From: Serinus canaria
Taxonomy: Eukaryota > Chordata > Aves > Passeriformes > Fringillidae
Assembly (NCBI RefSeq): GCF_022539315.1
Contig: NC_066314.1
Coordinates: 42,965,180 to 43,029,179 of the forward strand
DNA: 64,000 nt
Reading direction: 5' to 3'
Under the pieces are notes generated by a model, which had not been told where the DNA came from, made no database searches, and saw only the letters and a list, made by a program, of their open reading frames with translations. The number at the start of each line of letters is the position of its first letter. Within the stretch, counting starts at the first letter, position 1. This document shows, piece after piece, positions 52,376 to 64,000 of this stretch. Made by a program: the position numbers and the translations under genes.

Positions 52376-55300
52376 TATAGGAACAAGAAGCAAACCTACA
52401 ATACAATCATGTATGATGCTTTCATTATCCCAATCACAGCAGTACTCAAGCACTTCAGCCTTTCATTTTAATTTGCAGTAATACCATTATTGGGAGTGAA
52501 ATAGCAGCAATGTTCCATTTCATCCAGTTTTGGAGCTGGGGAAATGAAGTACAGACCTCAAAATTGTGTTTTGATTTAACTTTCAAATTCAGTCATACAA
52601 ATGAGGTAGATATAGGGAAGACTGAGGAAAGGAGACTCAGACCTACATGTCCCTTAACGGGTCCAAGTGGACACATGTACCAATTATATAGGCAGGATGG
52701 CCATGCTGCACTTAGCTGGACATCAAAATTTATCTGCCCTTCTTGTAGACTTAAGACATACATTGCAAAAGCAATGGTAGCAGTTTTAGACAGCCTAAGA
52801 GACCCACGCACACTTATCAAAAGGTAACAACAGGGCTTCATAGAAACTGGTGAGTGATCAGTCAGAAGTCCAGTTCACTGAGGCATAGCATGAGCACAAA
52901 CAGGGGAGACCTTCCCACTCTGCGTCAGTCAGCAGCACAATTCACACTGACAGCAGGCAGTGAAGGTTCAGTGATTAAATGACCAACTCAGAATCAAAGA
53001 TGGAAAACTGCAGTAGGTCTGTTATATGTCACATTAATCTTCTGCCCAACCAGTCTATTCCATGAGTGCCACTAGGAGCTGTGAATCAACACATGCATTT
53101 TTATGTTACATTTTCTTTTATATGCTGACATTTGTGATAAGATTTATGCAATAAAGTTTGTTTACTGACAGGCTTCCTTTGTTGCTTCTTACCCAGTCAC
53201 CAACATTGCAGGCAGACATTTTAATCACAACATGCAGATTGGGAAGTGCTGAAATATCTCTGCTCTAAGCCTGCTTTACAATCTACTAACAGGACACATG
53301 GCTAAATCATCATATGACTTAATCTATCGACATAAAAGCCAGTATGGAATTTATATGGTGAAAGAACGCTTAAGTATAAAAGAATGTATACAGCAAATAA
53401 TTTCAACTGATGCAGATTCAGCCACTCACTCACTGTCAAGATGCACAAGACTGCATCTGCAACAACAGGAGTCAACTTTGAAGAGATAGTCTATGTCATT
53501 AGGATGTACCAGTCAGCAAGTGTTCCCTATTGCTGAAAAACAGTTTCTGAATTAAGATCATCATAAAGTACAAGATTCTAAAGTTAAGCCACTGTAGGAC
53601 ATGGGATAAAAGAGAGGAAGAAGTAATTTATCTTAAAAATATATGTTATTATATGTTTATAATGTTTTCTTACAATGCTTATAGAAAAGTTTTGAACTAT
53701 CTTCCATTTCATTTTTTTTAAAAAGAAGCTGTGGATTAAACCTCCTTCATAAAGCCTTCATAAATATTTTTTCTACAGTGCTCTAACACAAGCATTTGAC
53801 CTAATACTCCTTTTTTGTTAGATTAGACAAACAAAACCTTGGCAGCAGTTTCTGGACACCAGTAAAAACAGCTGGGTTCCCTGTGAACCCAAAGATACAC
53901 TTTAGAAAAAAGAGTCTATTGAAGACAGTTTTCTTTAAGGCCTTATCAAACTGCTCATCCTGAATATCCCACTGGTGACATACAGCCCGTGCACATTAGA
54001 TGCACCTTATAAAAAGGTATTTTTGGAAGTCCAACTAAATTTGACAAACCAGCTCTTAGTATTATTTTGACTATCTGCCAACACTAAGGTTTGCACAAAA
54101 TTATGATCTTCAGTACCTTTGCTAAGGAACAGTGCAAACAACACATTTGCAGCCAAACCCTGTTTATTAGCATAAGAATTTAGTAGGTTTAGCTGGTAAA
54201 CTGCTGCAAACTTGGCTAACACAGCTGGGGTGCAGCATGAAATCTCTGTGCTGTAGAGTAGCATTGTACGAATCAGCAAACACAGAGAAATAATCACATT
54301 GGTATGACATGTATAGGAGTCACTGTTGGTTATTTTATATCAGGCACTGTATCTTTGCTGTCTTTTGTGGATTGAGTTAGAGTAATCCACAAGCCCAGAT
54401 TAAAACAGATAACAAAACACTGTTCCTCTAGTTAAGTAGTCTTGACTACTTTCCTCTCATCAAGGGAAAAGCAGGGCAGAATCAGAGATCAGATCTTCTT
54501 CATTTGATCCTACAAAAGAAAGGAAACAAAGGGACAAGTGAAAAGAGGCTATAAACTCTCCTGTTGGGATTTTGCCAGGTGTTTCTCCCATGAACAATTA
54601 ATGCAAAGACCAATGCCCTGAAATTTCATAGCCTGGCTTCCGCTTTTTCCACTCCTGCTTATAAAACCTTTCTATTACCACCGCAGGTTGTCTGTGACTG
54701 ACCCAATACTTTTAGCATGGGAGGGGACTTCCTTTTTCCATCTTTCTTTTCCAGGCTGTTTCTGACAAACTCTGAGTACTTGGTCTCTTTGACACTGGTA
54801 ATTATCCCATCAATCTTGGTTACAATATGTCAGCTGGAGGCTAGAATAAAAGCAATACCTAACTGTAGAAAAGCCCTATAAAAATGTTATATGCTACTGC
54901 TCTCAGATTATCTCAGCTTTTACATGTTCCAGAAGGTAGAAATCTTCATCTCTGCCATGCCCTACTGCCCTTTTTTCACTCTTTAGGCTTTCTAAAGCCT
55001 AGACTCATGATCACATTTTTAAAGATTTCATGCAAGTTGCTTGTGAAAGCTGCCATATTATCACCTACTTCCTTGGCAAAGCTGCAAAAGCCAGCAAAGC
55101 TGTTATTATTATCACTCTTCACATAGTTAAGACGCAATAGCAGTGGAAATAGCAAAGCAAGAGAGTGTTTTAAAGAAAAATATTGTCCATTAAAATTTGA
55201 CCTACACTAAGCCAGGCTTTATATTATTACAGAAAAAACTGCTGATAACTGGAGTGCCTCCATGCTCACCAGCAAAGTTACATGTCCATTGAGTGGGTGA

Positions 55301-56897
55301 AGAAGGAACAGGAAAGGATGATGAAGATAGGGCAGTGCAGAGCAGCCCTCAGGGAGATAGAGTGTTTGCACACACCGGGGACTAGAGTGCTATTCAGCTT
55401 CTCTTTCTCCTTTGGAAATCCTAACAGAACTTGAGCTATTCCTGCTTCCTGCTCTAGAACTTCTGCTCCTTAGCTGAATGGCACAGCTCTTGCTTTTTGC
55501 ACTGGCAAGAGGTCAGTCATCACATAAGCACTGCCAAGTGTTATAATTACTGTGTCCACGTGGTCGCTGTGTCTTATTGCCCAGTTATTTCATAACTGAG
55601 TGCTAAGTACTGCACCAGCTCCAAGCACACAGCTCTCACTGACTTCTAGGGCTCCCTTTACACATAGGTCTGTTGGAACAAACGTTTTTCATGACTTTAT
55701 TTACTTGACCTGTCAATATTTTGGAGAACATAATGGTGCTTTGGAATGATTGCGTATTAGCCTTGTCTACGCATTGAAGCTGTACTTACACGTGTACCTC
55801 TTGCAGAATTCATTCATGAGGAAAACCATACAAGTTTACAAGTTAATAATCTCCCTGAATGTCAAAATCCAGGGCAGATCAGGATGTGCATTGTGTTGGC
55901 AGTGCTGCAAAGTGGGCTGTTTTAGTATTAACAGTAAATTTCCTAGCCTCAGTAAAACTTTTAATAGCTTTTGCAGCAGGTTAACAACTAGCCATGGATA
56001 TTTGCCATAAGGAATGCAAAGCAAAGGGAAAAAAGGTGCAACTATTAAGAAAACAGTAGCTTGAGTTTTCAATTCAATAGAAAGACTCCAGTGCTTTCTT
56101 TTAGATTTACACTTCTGAGTAAAACAGATATCCCACCTTTGTTAGAAAGAACAGTGATTTCCAGAACCTACTGAACAGCACATTTTAGATCCCAAATATT
56201 TCAAACCAACACCAAGTAAGATTTTGTTATGGCTCCTAGCTATAGAATGCGACCGAGTAGTTCACATTACATGGGTTCCAGCTTCAGGTACATAATCAAT
56301 GAGGCAATATTTAGCTGCAGAGAGCAATGTGGCAAAGTATCTTCAGCTGCTTCACCTGACCATCTGGTACATAAATAAAACCAGCCTTGAACCAGACTGT
56401 CTGCTGGGATGACTGACATGCAGACTCACATTTCCATCCTGATTTTGGGGATAGCAACTGCTGGAAAGAGGAACATGAACACATGAGAAAGAGTTTTTTC
56501 TCAGAACATGGACTCTTTTCTTCATCCATTCTAGAAGATAAAAAGCAGTGAGATCCTTATGGTGACTCTTGAGATAGCCAACCCACAGCAGTCACTGGTG
56601 ATAGCCAAGAGTAAGGAACCAGACTTCTGGGCTTATGTTTCATCAGACACTAGTATTCTGTGATCATTCCCCTTCCCTCATTTTCTTCTGGTTATAAATT
56701 ATGAGCTATACAGCATGTGTAAGCTATGCAACATTCTGCCTCTCTTGTCTGTCCCTGTAACTGCCCCTTCTGCCATCTCCAAATTTTCTTCTTGTGATTG
56801 TTTACAGAGTGCAAGCAGAAAGTAGGTCAGACAAATGGAGACTGTCAGATGACTAGTTTCGATTTATGGACATGTTGTTGTCTCTGTAGAACCATAG
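52376..56897. other. Non-coding unique sequence
   Basis: No gene or named repeat is recognised in 4.5 kb. Frames at 52510-52827 (plus, 105 codons) and 54007-54297 (minus, 96 codons) show no known motif. Confidence 0.65.
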
Positions 56898-56931
56898 CTT
56901 TTAGGGATTTGTTGTTACAAATCCCTAAAAG
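56898..56931. repeat. Perfect 15-bp inverted repeat, 4-nt loop
   Basis: The arm 56898-56912 ('cttttagggatttgt') is the exact reverse complement of 56917-56931, with the loop 'tgtt'. In RNA one G:U and one A:U pair would extend it slightly. It lies about 700 bp before a second, longer hairpin. Confidence 0.95.
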
Positions 56932-57608
56932 TTTGTTTTAGCCTGAAAGGCTATTAGACTTACTTCACCAGCAAAGGAGAAGGCTTTCTGCAGGAATTTC
57001 ATCTGATTAAGTCAACAGAACTCTGCCTGCAGAGTGCAGCTTCCAAACATTTGGCTTCATTTTTGTGTAATTTATTCTTTACCTTTTCATAATGGAAACA
57101 CTATGAAAAGCCTAAACAATTTAACAACTGGGGTTTATTTTCCTTTTTTCCCCTCATTTTGCCCACACACTCCAACACCAAAATCTCAATTAGTCATGAT
57201 AGCTTAGAATCATAACCAGCCTTGGAAACATGTGTTTCATGTATTGCTATGCTTCATACAGCCATGTGATAGTGTCCCACCGTGCAATGAGGAGTGCACA
57301 CCACAATGGCTGCTGCTAATGGCAGGGAAGGGGAGTACAATTTACAGCTCTTAACTCCTCCAGCAATGACACCACCAGTCAGTTATTGCGGCAAGTAAAA
57401 TATTCTGACAGTAAGTCTGAAGTAAGACTGAAGTTGACAATAGTCCCACAAATGTCAGCAGAGTTTCCAATAGTGTTGACAGATTTGGTGAATTCATGGC
57501 ATAGCAAGCAGTAACTGCTCCATTAGTTTTATGGTCTGGTAAGGCCAGAATGACAGTTTTAATGTTTTGTTTAACATTTTATTGTCAAGTCACCTGTCAG
57601 AACAACTG

Positions 57609-57671
57609 ACTGTTCCCTCCAGACTCCTGTAACCTGTGTGAAACAGGTTACAGGAGTCTGGAGGGTACAGT
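57609..57671. repeat. Near-perfect 63-nt hairpin (22-bp perfect stem, extending to 27 of 28 pairs)
   Basis: Positions 57615-57636 are the exact reverse complement of 57644-57665, with a 7-nt loop (57637-57643, 'tgtgaaa'). Beyond a single T/T mismatch (57614 and 57666), five more pairs form (57609-57613 with 57667-57671). The size fits a short microRNA precursor, but the near-absence of mismatches is unlike most conserved precursors and is the signature expected of a recent template-switch event. There is no flanking target duplication that would suggest a mobile element. Confidence 0.95.
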
Positions 57672-59390
57672 AAAGAACCACAAGCTAGTACTTTCTTAGA
57701 CTGTTTTAAAACATATTACAGCAGCAAAGTCAAGCAGTGCTTCAACTCTATTCTCAACAAAACCCTAACCAGATTTATTGGCTTAAACAAAAGAGTAACC
57801 ACTTCCTCTTGTTCTCAAAAAAACCTGACAGCACAGCAGAGCAGAAGTGCAGAGAAAAGAAAGTTCAGAGAGGCCAATAAACATACCAGTGGTAAAATCT
57901 TAATGCTACTAAAATCCATGGTAGTTTTGCTATGAACTCAGAAAGACCAAAACTTAACTTCATATGTTTGCTTTTGTGTTGCGCAGTGAAACACATAGAA
58001 GATATGGTGGTCACCATTTCTCCCAATCATATGGAAGTTCTTCAGTGGTGGGGATATATGGGATTACACCATTAGATTGGGACCAGAAGTGAGTAGAAGT
58101 CAAAGTATAAATTTTTCTAATAATCTGGCCCATTCCCTTTGGAAAGGTCCCTCAGGAAATGTTTTAACTGACAGAATATAGAGCAGCCTTTAAACTGGAT
58201 GAAAATCAGAGGAAATGGAAAACTGGACCCCTCCCCCTCTATATTGCCCACATTATGGCTACTGTAAAGGCTTACATTTCCCACCATTTGTTTTCTGTAG
58301 ATATATTCCTATATTTGAATACATTGAAAAATCTTGCCCTAAGAAATAACATTTCTCCCCTTTTTCAAGGGGATACTGCAATGTTGACAGTGGCTACTAC
58401 TTAGAATTTCTTACTGTAAAAATGTACAACTTTAACTACCATGGATAGGATCCCTCTGTCCTTATGAATCTGTCTCACCAGGTGGAAGTTGCGTGTCCAT
58501 CCTCACCAGCTGCACAGGGACTCGGTAACAGGGGGAGAAATTCTGTGATTTAAATGGGGTAATTCCTCCTACCATAAAATACACTTCTAAAAGAAATGAG
58601 ATCTCTTGAGTGAAACTCAGCCTTTCTTTTAAAAAATATTTTTAAAGCAAATATGCTGTGATTAGTCTCATTAACTCTTGGATTCAAGTAATTCATGGAT
58701 CCAAATCAGAACATGAAAATGAGTGCATTATTACCAAAACTGAAAAAAAAAGTTCTAAAACTATTAAGCTGCTACTACTTTCCTTTGCAACAGAAATTTA
58801 AAAGGGTTTCAAGACCATAAACTCATGGTACCTGATAGCTTTTGCATCTTATGCTTTACCATGACACTGGATATTTCTAGCTTATTGTATCTATGTGACC
58901 AGTATGAAAGAGCTGAAAGTCTCATCAAGAGACTTTCCAAATTCATAAGGCCTTCCTCATCAGCTAGTTAGATTATTAGTCATGTGCCTTCTGAAGCTAT
59001 TAAACTTTCAGTTATTAAATTTTCAATACTGTTCATTTAGTGCTTCCTTCCTGAACACAAGTATTTTTACTATTCCAAGGCAACAAATCCAGATCTCTTT
59101 AGAAAGTACACTGCTAATTGCAAGAAATTCAATGAGTGCCACAGACTTAGACTTAATAGCTTACTTATTTTGCAGCAGTCACCAGTTCCATACACATAAC
59201 CTCAAAACTTCATTCTAACCTGTTGTTTCTAATCGTTATTTTTTTTTCCAACAGGTTGTTTCTCATCACTTATGTTAGTGACATGACTTTGCTGATACAT
59301 TCAAAACTTATTTGAATCTTCATTTAGTTTTATGCCATTGGAACCTGGACACCCCTCCATAAAATTTTGGAGACAAAAAAATCACAAAAC
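57672..59390. other. Non-coding unique sequence
   Basis: No gene or named repeat is recognised. The longest open frame is 58982-59218 (plus, 78 codons), without any known motif. Confidence 0.65.
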
Positions 59391-59612
59391 ATCACAGAAT
59401 CACAGAATTTCTAGGTTGGAAAGGACCTTTAAGATCATCAAGTCCAACCCATGTTCTAACAGTTCAACTAGGTCATGGCACTAAGTGCCACATCCAGTCT
59501 TTTTTTGAACACATCCAGGGATAGTGACTCCACCACCTCCCTGGGCAGATGATTCCAGTATTTGACCACTCTTTCTGTGAAAAACTTCCTCCTTAAATCT
59601 AGCCTGTATAAC
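59391..59612 (-). mobile_element. CR1 LINE 3' fragment with ORF2 C-terminus
   Basis: On the minus strand the copy encodes the C-terminal end of CR1 ORF2, including '[20 protein letters not shown]' followed by '[16 protein letters not shown]', then a short 3' untranslated region. It terminates in the standard CR1 tail, seen on the plus strand as 'atcacagaatcacagaattt' and 'ggttggaaaggaccttta'. The C-terminal frame is still open. The element is 5'-truncated, with homology fading above about position 59605, so only about 220 bp remain and it cannot move. Confidence 0.92.
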
Positions 59613-61594
59613 ATGCCAGCTATATTAGATATCTCAAGGTTATAGTAAAAGGCAGTGACCACAAGGGAAGCCCATACTGCTTGGTGCTATCCAAATTAAC
59701 AGGGGATACTTAAATCTCCAGCAAGGCATGACTGTATTGTATCAAGGTATACTTTACATAGGTGGACTGCAGGCAGTTCAGCAGTAAAGCTACAAAACCT
59801 GGCACAGACTGCAAAGCCTGCCTGAAAAGCAAATTCAGAAAGCAGTACAAAATTCAGCACAGATGAACTGAATCTATACTGATAAGGGTATTTGACTGAT
59901 GTTAATTGATTTAAAGCTAATTTAAGTATTTCTATGTAAGATGAAGTTATAAGGTGACTGTCATATAAATACCTCTGTAGTAAGATATGGTACTTTCTTG
60001 TGGCTGCCAGAATTAAAGGAGGGTAATGTCATGAGAAAACAGGGACACAGTGTAGACAGGTGGCTTCTTTAATTTCCTTCTGAAAATGGTATCCATCTAC
60101 AGACACAAACTGCCTGGCATGAACTACAGGGAATGGCTTCAGAAACACATAACTTCCAAATTTAGTCTCTACATATTTCAGAAGAAACATCTGTGGTTTA
60201 AGACATCCCAACATACCTTGATTTCCTTTATCAGCACAGTGTCAGCTTCCTGTCAACCTCACTTCCCAAATTCACCTTCCTATTTCCTCAGTCTGAAAAA
60301 CAAAAACAGTAACTCAAAAGCTAGCAAAAGCAAGGGTGGCAATAGTGCTAATGATGGATATTTATTGTCTATTCAACTCACTTTAAGGGTTATGAAAACC
60401 ACATAGAAGAGTTATTTCTCTAAAAGATCAGCTTACTAATATTTTCTGTCCGCTGCCAGTTGCAGCTGTCCTAACATACCTGCACTGCTGACTGCATGAG
60501 TCACTTGGAACATGACATCAGACCTTCAGCATCAGGCAGTGATGTCATTAAGCAGCCACTGACCAATAGGTTGAAATATACACAGGAGGTCTGCTACACT
60601 GATGCTGTTATACAGGCCTCTGAATTTCTTCTTTCCAAACAATCTTCTGAAACATTTAACACCAATATACAGTAATCAGTTTTTTAGCTCAAGCTGGGAA
60701 CTGAAAAAGAAAACAAAGATGACAAAATAGTAAATACACAATAAATTTTAAAAGAGGTTCCTTTGCTTCTTGCTTTTTTTGTCAAGTTTTTAGCTGACTT
60801 AAAAAGTGATAACCACTTTTTAAGTAATGCCTCAAACTTGAAAAACAAACCATTGAAAAGTAAAATTGAAATCAATTTTAAAGAACAGACTGAAAGAAAC
60901 TTTTTCAATAGCAAGCTCACAAGCAGCTTGGAAGGAAAAACAAATAAAAGAGGACAGAAAAATGTCCAAAATTAATGTAATACAATGTTCTGATTTAACA
61001 GTAGGTTGGCTCCTTGTGCTGGTTACTAGGTTCTCCAAGGTAGGACAAACTCTTGGACAAGCCCTGTACAGTGAAAGCATGGTAATTAACGTCTAAACAT
61101 CCAGTTCTAATGTTTAAGTCTAGAAACTAGATGCTAACTGTCCATACACGGGAACTCAAATCTAGGAGTTCATACTCAGATGCTCACAGTAAAGTTCTTC
61201 ATGGACTGTTATGCAATCTGCTGTAGACTCCTCTGTACCACCACAGTAACTCAGTAAGGAGTCAGGGAAGAAACTGCCTTATTTGGCCATTAAGTTTTCA
61301 AACTGGCTCCTACTGCCACAGCCTGAAATCCCACTGACTTTTGCTCGGAACTGGATTCAAAGACCTTAATAATCAGCTGCAATAAGGCTCAATCACAAAT
61401 TAAGCAGAAGTGTTTAATTCTCTCTCTGAACTGCTGAAGTTAGCTAGCACCAGATGATCAAGTCACATAATTTCAAAATAAATATAGGGTGCTTTGAAGT
61501 TATTTAATCATTTGAAGACTTCATTGGTAGTAGAAAGGAACAGAAGCAGGACAGGAGGTAATGATACTCTAACATTCCAAAACAATTAATTTAC
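59613..61594. other. Non-coding unique sequence
   Basis: No gene is supportable; the longest frame is 106 codons (60086-60406 plus), with no known motif. An AT-rich perfect 12-bp inverted repeat with a 5-nt loop lies at 60797-60825 ('acttaaaaagtg'/'cactttttaagt'). Confidence 0.65.
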
Positions 61595-61940
61595 CCCAAA
61601 ATCCCCAAACTGCTCTCAATCTATGCTCCAGCCTATAATTGTGCTTAAGATTATCATGACCCTGGTGTAGGACCTTACCCTTGCTGAAGTCTATAAGGTT
61701 CACATGGAACCACTTCTCAGGCCTGTCCAGATCCCTCTGGATGGCATCCCTTTCTTCAAGCATTTCAGCTGCACCACAAAGTTCAGTGTCACCAGCAAGC
61801 TTGCACTTGATCCCACTGTCCATGTCTCTGAGAAAGGGGTTAAACAGCACCAGTCCCAATAATGATCCCTGAGGAACCCCACTGGTCTCAACTTGGACAT
61901 TGAGCAGTTGACCACAACTCTTTGAATGCAATCACTGAAA
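61595..61940 (-). mobile_element. CR1-type LINE fragment, reverse transcriptase region, broken
   Basis: The minus strand encodes a piece of CR1 ORF2 around the reverse transcriptase palm: 'TSGVPQGSLLGLVLF', 'DMDSGIKCKLAGDTELCGA' and 'RDAIQRDLDRPEKW'. An upstream block, 'CIQRVVVNCSMSKLRPV', sits in another frame, so there is a frameshift at about position 61880. In intact elements a FADD motif with two catalytic aspartates follows the 'GIECTLSK' segment. Here that place reads 'KCKLAGDTEL', so residues are lost and one aspartate is replaced by glycine. The fragment lacks both the ORF2 start and the element's 3' end. It is an old, dead internal piece. Confidence 0.88.
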
Positions 61941-63659
61941 GGAAATAGGGAAAAACACAAAAGATGTGCTCAAGAATTGAAATTCAGTGCTTCAGAAACT
62001 AACCAGGGCATACTGTGGCTGTTCAAATCCTGAAAACAGAGATGATCAGCCAGTTGCATCTTCTCCAAAAATATCCACTTTGTATCTAACAGTGTGAAGA
62101 GTACTTTCCTAATAAGCTCAAAAAACTTAATGCAGGAAGAAAGGTTGAAACACTGAAAACTTTAGGCATGGATGAGTTTGATACTTTATTCCAGAACAAT
62201 AATTGGACAACAAAGAACTCTAAACCAGGAAAAGTAACAGCCAGCAGAAGACTGTGCATTCCCCTGCTCTGCTTCCAATTCCCCTGAGAACATGGGAAAA
62301 TAAACTGAGGAAGTTAAAACCATTCCCCCAAGCAACCTAAGGTCTCTTTTGGCCTGCTGTTATTACAATAAAAGCAAACCTATTACAACCAACTTTAGTC
62401 ATTATGTAGGATGGATTTTTAGAGCTGAAAGAGTCATCTCTGGCTCCCTTTAAAATCAATAAGGAAAACAGGTATTTAACAAGTCATTTATCTATTTTAC
62501 TTTAGGCAGTGGCATTTGGATGAGAAAAATTGAGCTGCAAAATGAAAACAACAAGCCCTATAAATTTCCCTATTTCCCTCTACACACAATAAATGAAGTC
62601 CAGACAAGGAATTGCCTGTGTTTAGTAAAATGAATCCCACCCAGTAAGCCTGTAGCATACAGAAACTTCTCCCAGAGGCCTTTTGTTAGAGCTGTTACAG
62701 TTTCCATTATTTCCAGACTATCAGGCAACAACAGTGCCTTCATGATGATCTCTAGATGTGCAATGGAATCACAGATATTCAAAGCTCTTCCAGGCTCTTT
62801 CTAAGCCATCAGATCCTACCCCATGGACTATATGGATCCGAGGGGTACACCTGACCATTTAAATACACTTAACGATAAACAGGAAAGAAATAGATCAAAG
62901 AAACTTTTTTTCTACATTGGCTACATAAACTCCCTCCCTCCCATTGCAGAGACTTAGGACAAAACCTGAAAGACTGAAAACTGCAAGAAGATATGCTAAA
63001 AATTTGAAAAAAAAATTATATTAAGCATTCTTGATCAGAAAAACATAATACTAGCAACCCAGAATCTACAACACAGCATGAAAAATAATCTTTGGTTGAA
63101 GACCTAGATCAACTTCCTAACTCCATTTTTATAGCAGTATTAAACACGAATGGAGGAGATTTGCTATTTGCTATAAACTTACTCAGAAGCAGCTATAAAT
63201 GCCAAAGTGAGCATTGCTCATATTGTAAGCTAAGCTTGATAACAGTCTAATATCTGAAAATCCAGATTTATTTATTATTTTATTTTTTTAAATCTGCACA
63301 TGTCATAAAAAAAAAATCAGTCACTCTTTGGATAGGGTGTGCCATCACAATGCTCTTTTATGCTCCCTCAAACAACTGGTACCCAGAGCAGTGGAACTGG
63401 CAAATCTCTGACTCCAACAATTACTACAAACACCTTATTTTTCCACCTGAGTAGGTCCCCAAAGGACATAATAGTTCCAGAAATTATGTAGTATACAGGT
63501 GGCATTCACCATCAGAACCATTTCACCTGCAGAAAACTAGACCTCTTATTAGACTTTGTTATAGAACAAAGTCTTGTCCATCCTACAACAGACAAAACCA
63601 CTGTTACCAATTATCAGTACAGCTTCACTATTTTATAGAAGGCTTTTGAGTCCCATGTT
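61941..63659. other. Non-coding unique sequence
   Basis: No gene or named repeat is recognised. A perfect 10-bp inverted repeat with a 4-nt loop lies at 63551-63574 ('agactttgtt'/'aacaaagtct'). Open frames are at most 70 codons. Confidence 0.65.
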
Positions 63660-63935
63660 CACTTCGCAGCTCCTCACCACAAGACAGACATTGATGTGTT
63701 GGAGTGAATTCAGGGGAAGGCTACCAAGCTGACTGGGAGACGAAGCACATGATGTACATAGATGGAAGAATTGTGTTTGGTGAGTCTTTACAAGAGAGGA
63801 GTTAGGGGAGACCTAATTGGAGACAGACCCAAGCTACCTGATCCTTTTGAACCTGCTCTGTGCAAGCAGTTGCACTAGGTGACCTTTCAGAGGCCCCTTC
63901 CAACCTATGTAATTATATGATTCTGTGGAATGAAT
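63660..63935 (+). mobile_element. CR1 LINE 3' fragment, internally deleted
   Basis: This is the only CR1 copy in the window read on the plus strand. It starts near 'caccacaagacagacattg' and 'atgtgttggagtgaattcag', continues through 'gctaccaagctgac' and 'ggggagacctaattgg', and ends with 'aggccccttccaacctatgt' and the tail 'attatatgattctg'. Compared with a typical CR1, much of the segment between the 'gggagacctaatt' block and the terminal 'gcactaggtgacc' block is missing, so it carries an internal deletion. No open frame remains. Confidence 0.85.
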
Positions 63936-64000
63936 GAGAAAGTGAGGAGAAGACTAAATACAGCCATGAGGAAGCAGTTTCTATGGCTTTAATGCACACT

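Overview
The window looks like intergenic or intronic DNA from a bird, most likely a songbird (Passeriformes). I found no protein-coding exon, RNA gene or CpG island that I can support. The bird assignment rests on the repeats. There are several 5'-truncated CR1 LINE copies whose minus-strand 3' ends read on the plus strand as the usual 'atcacagaat...ggttggaaaggacc...gtccaacc' pattern. There are also two copies of a roughly 380-bp LTR resembling passerine ERVK LTRs, and a third, TATA-containing LTR of ERVL type. Base composition is AT-rich and CpG-poor, and open reading frames are short and scattered over all six frames, as expected for non-coding vertebrate DNA.

Layout. 1-13.0 kb: unique sequence with one MIR-like fragment near 3.9 kb. 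13.03-13.79 kb: the longest CR1 copy (minus strand). 15.86-16.24 kb and 20.41-20.79 kb: two solo LTRs of one family, both minus strand, each with its own 6-bp target duplication, hence two separate insertions. 22.6 kb: a CR1 3' stub. 23.42-23.82 kb: a different LTR with CCAAT and TATA boxes. 24-52 kb: mostly unique sequence with further MIR-like fragments (26.5, 41.3, 43.2, 47.8, 52.2 kb), a few microsatellites, a pyrimidine-rich stretch (36.6-37.1 kb) and a compound palindrome at 34.93-34.99 kb. 52-59 kb: unique sequence with two near-perfect short hairpins (56.9 and 57.6 kb). 59.4-63.9 kb: three more CR1 fragments.

No genes work together here. The two points of most interest are (1) a set of short, perfect, tight-loop inverted repeats (15, 19 and 22 bp stems, one extending to 27 of 28 paired positions in 63 nt), which are too perfect to be chance and suggest recent template-switch mutations or, less likely, small hairpin RNAs; and (2) at least seven MIR-like SINE fragments, which are old in birds and may mark slowly evolving, possibly regulatory, non-coding sequence. 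All repeat family names come from recognising the sequence by eye; no database search was possible.
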